A model generated the notes under the pieces. It did not search any database and was not told the DNA's origin. It saw only the letters and a list, made by a program, of their open reading frames with translations. DNA of 23,664 nt from a virus: IMG/VR virus record IMGVR_UViG_3300007960_000195, positions 1-23,664 of that record; one strand, written 5' to 3'. Shown here piece by piece: positions 20,403 to 23,664 of this stretch. The position numbers were made by a program, and so were the translations under genes. Numbering within the stretch: position 1 is the first letter of the stretch; each line of letters starts with the position of its first letter.

Positions 20403-22174
20403 CCGTTACTGCGTACATCACCACGGGAAGCGAGAACATCCCCGTCCTTCTCCCCACGGAGGAGATGCGGGAGACGGCACGTCAGATTGGAGTGCCCGAG
20501 GAGGATCTGTTTCGGGTCGATGTGCCAGCCGGAATGACGCGCTGGACCCGTGCATCTGTCCTGATCGCCTCCACCCAAATCGCGGCCCTGACCACCCCGA
20601 GCACGGTTGGGCTGACGATCAACGATTCAAGCGGCGCGGTGACCTTTGGCGGGCTGTACGTTCGGCCGATCCAGCCCTTCTTCTGGGGGTCGCAGGGTGG
20701 CGTTGCGCTCGTGGAGCTCGTGGACGAGCGGTGGTGGTGGCAGTTCTCGGCCGGGTCGATCACGGCGCAGGAGCTGTACGCGGCATGGTCAAGCGATGGC
20801 CGATGGCAGGACAACGACCTCGGCGTCCCTGATTACACGACCCTCCTGTCCAATATCGGCACTGCGGCGGCGGCGATCAACCTCACGATGCCGACTGGGT
20901 TCACGGTTCGGTCGCCCGAACACCTGCGCCGCATATCAGACCTATTTGCGACGCCAAACGTCAGCCTAGCCCTGCTGGTGGATGCCATCGCCTCGGCCAA
21001 CTGGCAGGTGATCGTGAATACGGGGGCGGCCACGGCGTTCATTGAGCGCGACACGCTCCAGGCGCAGTACGACACTCGGATGAACGCTTACAAGCGGGCG
21101 TATCTGGCCGGGGGGCAACCCGTGAACGGCAACGCCGGCGGCACGGACACTCTCGTGAACCTCTGGAACCAAGGCGGGTTCGGAGCGCGTGCGCCGCGCA
21201 AGGCTCGGGTGATGTACCCCTCTCGGTCGATTGAGGGGCTGACCCAGTACAACAACATCACAAGCGCGAACGTCCCGCCGACGCAGAACGAGTTCATCCT
21301 ACGGAACACGCACTCCGTGGAACCGACGATGAGCTGGGTGCGCCAGCCCCAAGATATTGGGCGGGCCATCCTGCCCGAGGCGGCGGTCATCACGCTCAAT
21401 AACTCGTTCAGTCCTCTCACGTCATCGCCCGGGTGGAACTCGGCAACGCTGACCAACGCGGTGCGGGACGATTACGTGCGGCGGTACAGCCGGGTGCCGT
21501 TCGGTCGGACCATGTGGGCGGGGTGGATCCCGTGGTACACGAGCGCGACCACAACCATCGGGCAGCTCGGGAACGTCTCATACCGCTTGGCGGTCATTGA
21601 CGGCCACGCATCCCCGTACACGATCACGACCTGCGACGAGGACGATTGGCGGCTCGGCCCGAGCGGCAAGGCCATCAATGATCCTGCCGAGGTGGTGACG
21701 GCCAAGGGCAAGGCCCAGGCGTACCGCAACTGCATCGGGGCCACGATCATTGACGCGCCCCCGCCGAACACTCGGGTGTTCCCGGCCAAGATCACCGGAT
21801 ACGACACGGTCAGCACGTGGCGGTTCGTGTACTCCTGGGAGGAGGTCGAGCCAGACCCGACCTCCACCAACCTGTCCGTGACCATCACCCCATATGCGCG
21901 AACGGGCACCACGAACGCCAAGAACATGGCCGAGAACGGGAACGTATACGTGGGTCCGGCCAATACGGGCAACGTCATCGCCCCGGGTGTCCTCCAGAGC
22001 GACTACGCGAACGCAACCATTTCGGCGCTGCCCATCAGCAACGGGACCATCGTGATGATGTGCGAGCAGGCCAACACGGCCTACACCGGAGGCGGAATGC
22101 CTGCGGGTCCGCAGTACTGGTTCTCAATGCCGAACGCCGTGCTCGTAGAATGCACAGAAGAAGGAGGCGGTTAG
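20399..22174 (+). CDS. Large tail-tip / baseplate-type protein, second (unassigned)
   Basis: This 591-residue protein starts at GTG 20399, overlapping the previous stop as GTGA. The first 120 residues are beta-rich with a Trp cluster (ERWWWQFSAGS). Residues about 125-260 are helical (LRRISDLFATPNVSLALLVDAIA, then IERDTLQAQYDTRMNAYKRAY). The rest is again beta-rich (WRFVYSWEEVEPDPTSTNLSV at about 480-500). No domain is firmly recognised. The position, before a small beta protein and the fibre, fits a tail hub or fibre-holding protein. The last residues ECTEEGGG and the next ribosome site lie together, so expression is coupled. Confidence 0.5.
   Translation: MTVTAYITTGSENIPVLLPTEEMRETARQIGVPEEDLFRVDVPAGMTRWTRASVLIASTQIAALTTPSTVGLTINDSSGAVTFGGLYVRPIQPFFWGSQGGVALVELVDERWWWQFSAGSITAQELYAAWSSDGRWQDNDLGVPDYTTLLSNIGTAAAAINLTMPTGFTVRSPEHLRRISDLFATPNVSLALLVDAIASANWQVIVNTGAATAFIERDTLQAQYDTRMNAYKRAYLAGGQPVNGNAGGTDTLVNLWNQGGFGARAPRKARVMYPSRSIEGLTQYNNITSANVPPTQNEFILRNTHSVEPTMSWVRQPQDIGRAILPEAAVITLNNSFSPLTSSPGWNSATLTNAVRDDYVRRYSRVPFGRTMWAGWIPWYTSATTTIGQLGNVSYRLAVIDGHASPYTITTCDEDDWRLGPSGKAINDPAEVVTAKGKAQAYRNCIGATIIDAPPPNTRVFPAKITGYDTVSTWRFVYSWEEVEPDPTSTNLSVTITPYARTGTTNAKNMAENGNVYVGPANTGNVIAPGVLQSDYANATISALPISNGTIVMMCEQANTAYTGGGMPAGPQYWFSMPNAVLVECTEEGGG
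22146..22151 (+). promoter_or_regulatory. Possible -10 box before the small beta protein
   Basis: TAGAAT lies inside the end of the preceding gene, 24 bases before ATG 22176. A ribosome site AAGGAGG (22160-22166) sits between them. No -35 recognised; it shares CGTAGAATG with the site at 15060-15068. Weak on its own. Confidence 0.2.
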
Positions 22175-22175
22175 G

Positions 22176-22514
22176 ATGAGCGACGAATACGCGCTTCAGA
22201 TCCCCAAGGGGGCAGACTTTGACGTAACCATCGGCATTGGCGCGTGGCCGTCCGGGTTTCCGGCCTTGAATACGGCCACCGAGTGGCGGCTGACCATCTA
22301 CACCCTTGACCAGGCTAGCCTGCTGGTGGTGAGCAGCACGGGCGTGTCGCCGATGATCACGCTGAACATCGCGCAGACCGAGGGGACTGTTCTGGTGCCA
22401 GCTGCGACCACGGCCCTGCTGCCGACGGGGGCGGCCCTGTACAACCTTGACCTCTACTTCCCGTCGGCCATCAAGCGGATCATCGGGCTTGCGCCCGTGC
22501 AGGTGAACCCATGA
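22176..22514 (+). CDS. Small beta-sandwich tail protein (fibre adaptor-like)
   Basis: This 112-residue protein begins MSDEYALQIPKGADFDVTIGIG and alternates strands (WRLTIYTLDQ, then ALLPTGAALYNLDLYFPS and IIGLAPVQVNP). A 'KG.DF...I.I' opening followed by strands and a terminal 'Y..DL.F' is common in small phage proteins lying just upstream of tail fibres and resembles the immunoglobulin-like N-terminal domain of BppU baseplate proteins. It has a good AAGGAGG ribosome site and overlaps the fibre gene as ATGA. Role inferred as holding the fibre or a baseplate adaptor. Confidence 0.5.
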   Translation: MSDEYALQIPKGADFDVTIGIGAWPSGFPALNTATEWRLTIYTLDQASLLVVSSTGVSPMITLNIAQTEGTVLVPAATTALLPTGAALYNLDLYFPSAIKRIIGLAPVQVNP

Positions 22515-23664
22515 CCGATATCCTCGTCAACGTCACCCCCAACCCGATCCAAGTCAACATCGGCGGCGTTTCGTCCGTCACGGCTGGGAGCGGGCTTTCG
22601 GGAGGCACCATCACGGGGACGGGCACCATTGCGGTCGATTTCGCCCCGGACGGGGGCGGATCCAGTACGCAGGTGCCTCGGGCCACGGATACACGCTTGT
22701 CCAACGCCCGACCGCCAACCGCGCACGGCTCGAGTCACAATGCGCTCACGGGGTCGGATCCGGTCCAGATCGAGATCAGCCAGGTGACGAGCCTGGCGTT
22801 GACGCTCTCCACCAAGATCGATGACACGGCAACGATCACGGCAGGGACGGGCCTCACGGGCGGCGGATTCGTTGCGGGCAGCCCGACCATCGCGGCCGAT
22901 ATTGCCCCAAGCGGCGGCGGCACGGCCTCGCAGCTCGTTGGTGCCACGGATAGCCGTTTATCCAACGCTCGGACACCCACGGCGCACGCCTCGACGCACG
23001 GCCCACTCGGAAGCGACCCTATCCCAGTAGGCGGCCTCGCGCAAACGCAGGTCGCTAGCCTGGTGACCGATCTCGCCGGAAAGGTGCCGACCTCGAGGCA
23101 GGTGATCGCCGGCACCGGAATGATTGGGGGCGGGGATCTGTCGGCGGATCGAACCCTGACCGCCGACATTGCCCCCAGCGGGGGCGGAACCGCAAGCCAG
23201 CTCGTCGGGGCCACCGATTCGCGCCTGACCAACGCCCGAACCCCTACGGGCGCGGCGGGTGGCGATTTGACCGGGAGCACCTACCCGAACCCCACAATTA
23301 GCCGATTCGCCACGTACCCGATCAGCACCTCGGCCCCGGCATCGGGCGATGGGTGGGTGTACGACGGCAGCACATGGCAGCACACCCCGACCACCGTGGT
23401 CAACTCGTACACCACGGCAGGGGCACACACGTGGACCAAGCCTGCCGATTGCAAGGCGGTTCGGATTTTCTGCATCGGTGGCGGCGGCGGCGGTGGAAGC
23501 GGTCACGTATCCGGCGGCAACCACGCCGGCGGCGGCGGTGGCGGTGGAGGAGGGATCACCGAGATCACCTACAGGGCTTCGGATCTTCCCTCGTCGCTAT
23601 CGATCACGGTGGGTGGCGGCGGCGCTGGCGGCGCGGCGAACTCCAGCGGCACGGGGAATCCAGG
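22511..23664 (+). CDS. Tail fibre / adhesin with tandem repeats and Gly-rich tip (3' end beyond window)
   Basis: The frame is open from ATG 22511 (ATGA overlap) to the end of the window, 384 codons so far. Three related modules each have an AGTGLTGGG-like turn, a 'DIAPSGGGTASQL' strand, then GATDSRLSNARTPT (about 22580-22760, 22838-23020, 23105-23260); the second and third are the closest. It then passes a linker (GWVYDGSTWQHTP) into YTTAGAHTWTKPADCKAVRIFCIGG, a start of the common 'G..TWT.PAG...V.V...G' adhesin domain, with long glycine runs and TVGGGGAGGAAN. Such glycine-rich tips are known in T2-type adhesins. It probably recognises the host receptor. Confidence 0.75.
   Translation, partial: MTDILVNVTPNPIQVNIGGVSSVTAGSGLSGGTITGTGTIAVDFAPDGGGSSTQVPRATDTRLSNARPPTAHGSSHNALTGSDPVQIEISQVTSLALTLSTKIDDTATITAGTGLTGGGFVAGSPTIAADIAPSGGGTASQLVGATDSRLSNARTPTAHASTHGPLGSDPIPVGGLAQTQVASLVTDLAGKVPTSRQVIAGTGMIGGGDLSADRTLTADIAPSGGGTASQLVGATDSRLTNARTPTGAAGGDLTGSTYPNPTISRFATYPISTSAPASGDGWVYDGSTWQHTPTTVVNSYTTAGAHTWTKPADCKAVRIFCIGGGGGGGSGHVSGGNHAGGGGGGGGGITEITYRASDLPSSLSITVGGGGAGGAANSSGTGNP

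Overview
The window is one continuous, entirely plus-strand segment of a tailed double-stranded DNA bacteriophage (or prophage late region) with high GC content. About 25 genes are tightly packed, many joined by ATGA, GTGA or TAATG stop/start overlaps. The host is probably a high-GC bacterium. Several starts have no Shine-Dalgarno sequence but carry a TANNNT box 6-7 bases upstream, as in leaderless transcripts that are common in Actinobacteria and Deinococcota. That host clue is only an inference, and no host gene is visible. No integrase, repressor, tRNA, lysis gene, insertion sequence or CRISPR array was seen.

Layout. 1-690: the end of a metallophosphoesterase gene and a small HExxH metalloprotease-like gene. 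691-1324: the only long gene-free stretch, holding tandem perfect inverted repeats, a terminator-like hairpin, an extended -10 promoter and a structured leader. 1325-4100: a replication/modification block with a DUF1376-type replication protein whose linker DNA carries iteron-like repeats (candidate origin), a likely replication partner, a short conserved phage protein, a small HTH protein and a ParB-domain DNA methyltransferase. 4102-5918: packaging (small and large terminase). 5940-15001: the head module, with a DUF935/Mu gp29-like portal, an SPP1 gp7/Mu F-like head protein, two unknown proteins, a lower-GC lectin-like receptor-binding candidate, a protease/scaffold gene, a decoration protein and the major capsid protein, closed by a strong hairpin with a UUCG tetraloop. 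15079-23664: connectors, a tail tube candidate, a tail assembly chaperone pair with a programmed -1 frameshift site, a terminator-like protein, an unusually small tape-measure candidate, two large tail-tip proteins, a small beta protein and a repeat-rich, glycine-rich tail fibre that runs off the window.

The Mu-like head parts combined with the tube/G-GT/tape-measure order, and no sheath gene, suggest a siphovirus with a short non-contractile tail.

The most interesting signals are: (i) a ten-residue motif VGGGLNTF[I/V]P shared by the major capsid N-terminus and the protease/scaffold junction, a candidate maturation cleavage or docking site; (ii) two in-frame internal starts with identical AAGGAGG sites inside the protease gene, predicting three nested products; (iii) a G GGA AAC slippery site with a tight downstream hairpin; (iv) a structured, possibly pseudoknotted RNA leader before the replication operon; (v) an ORF without a stop that fuses a conserved small protein in frame to the methyltransferase across an overprinted HTH gene.
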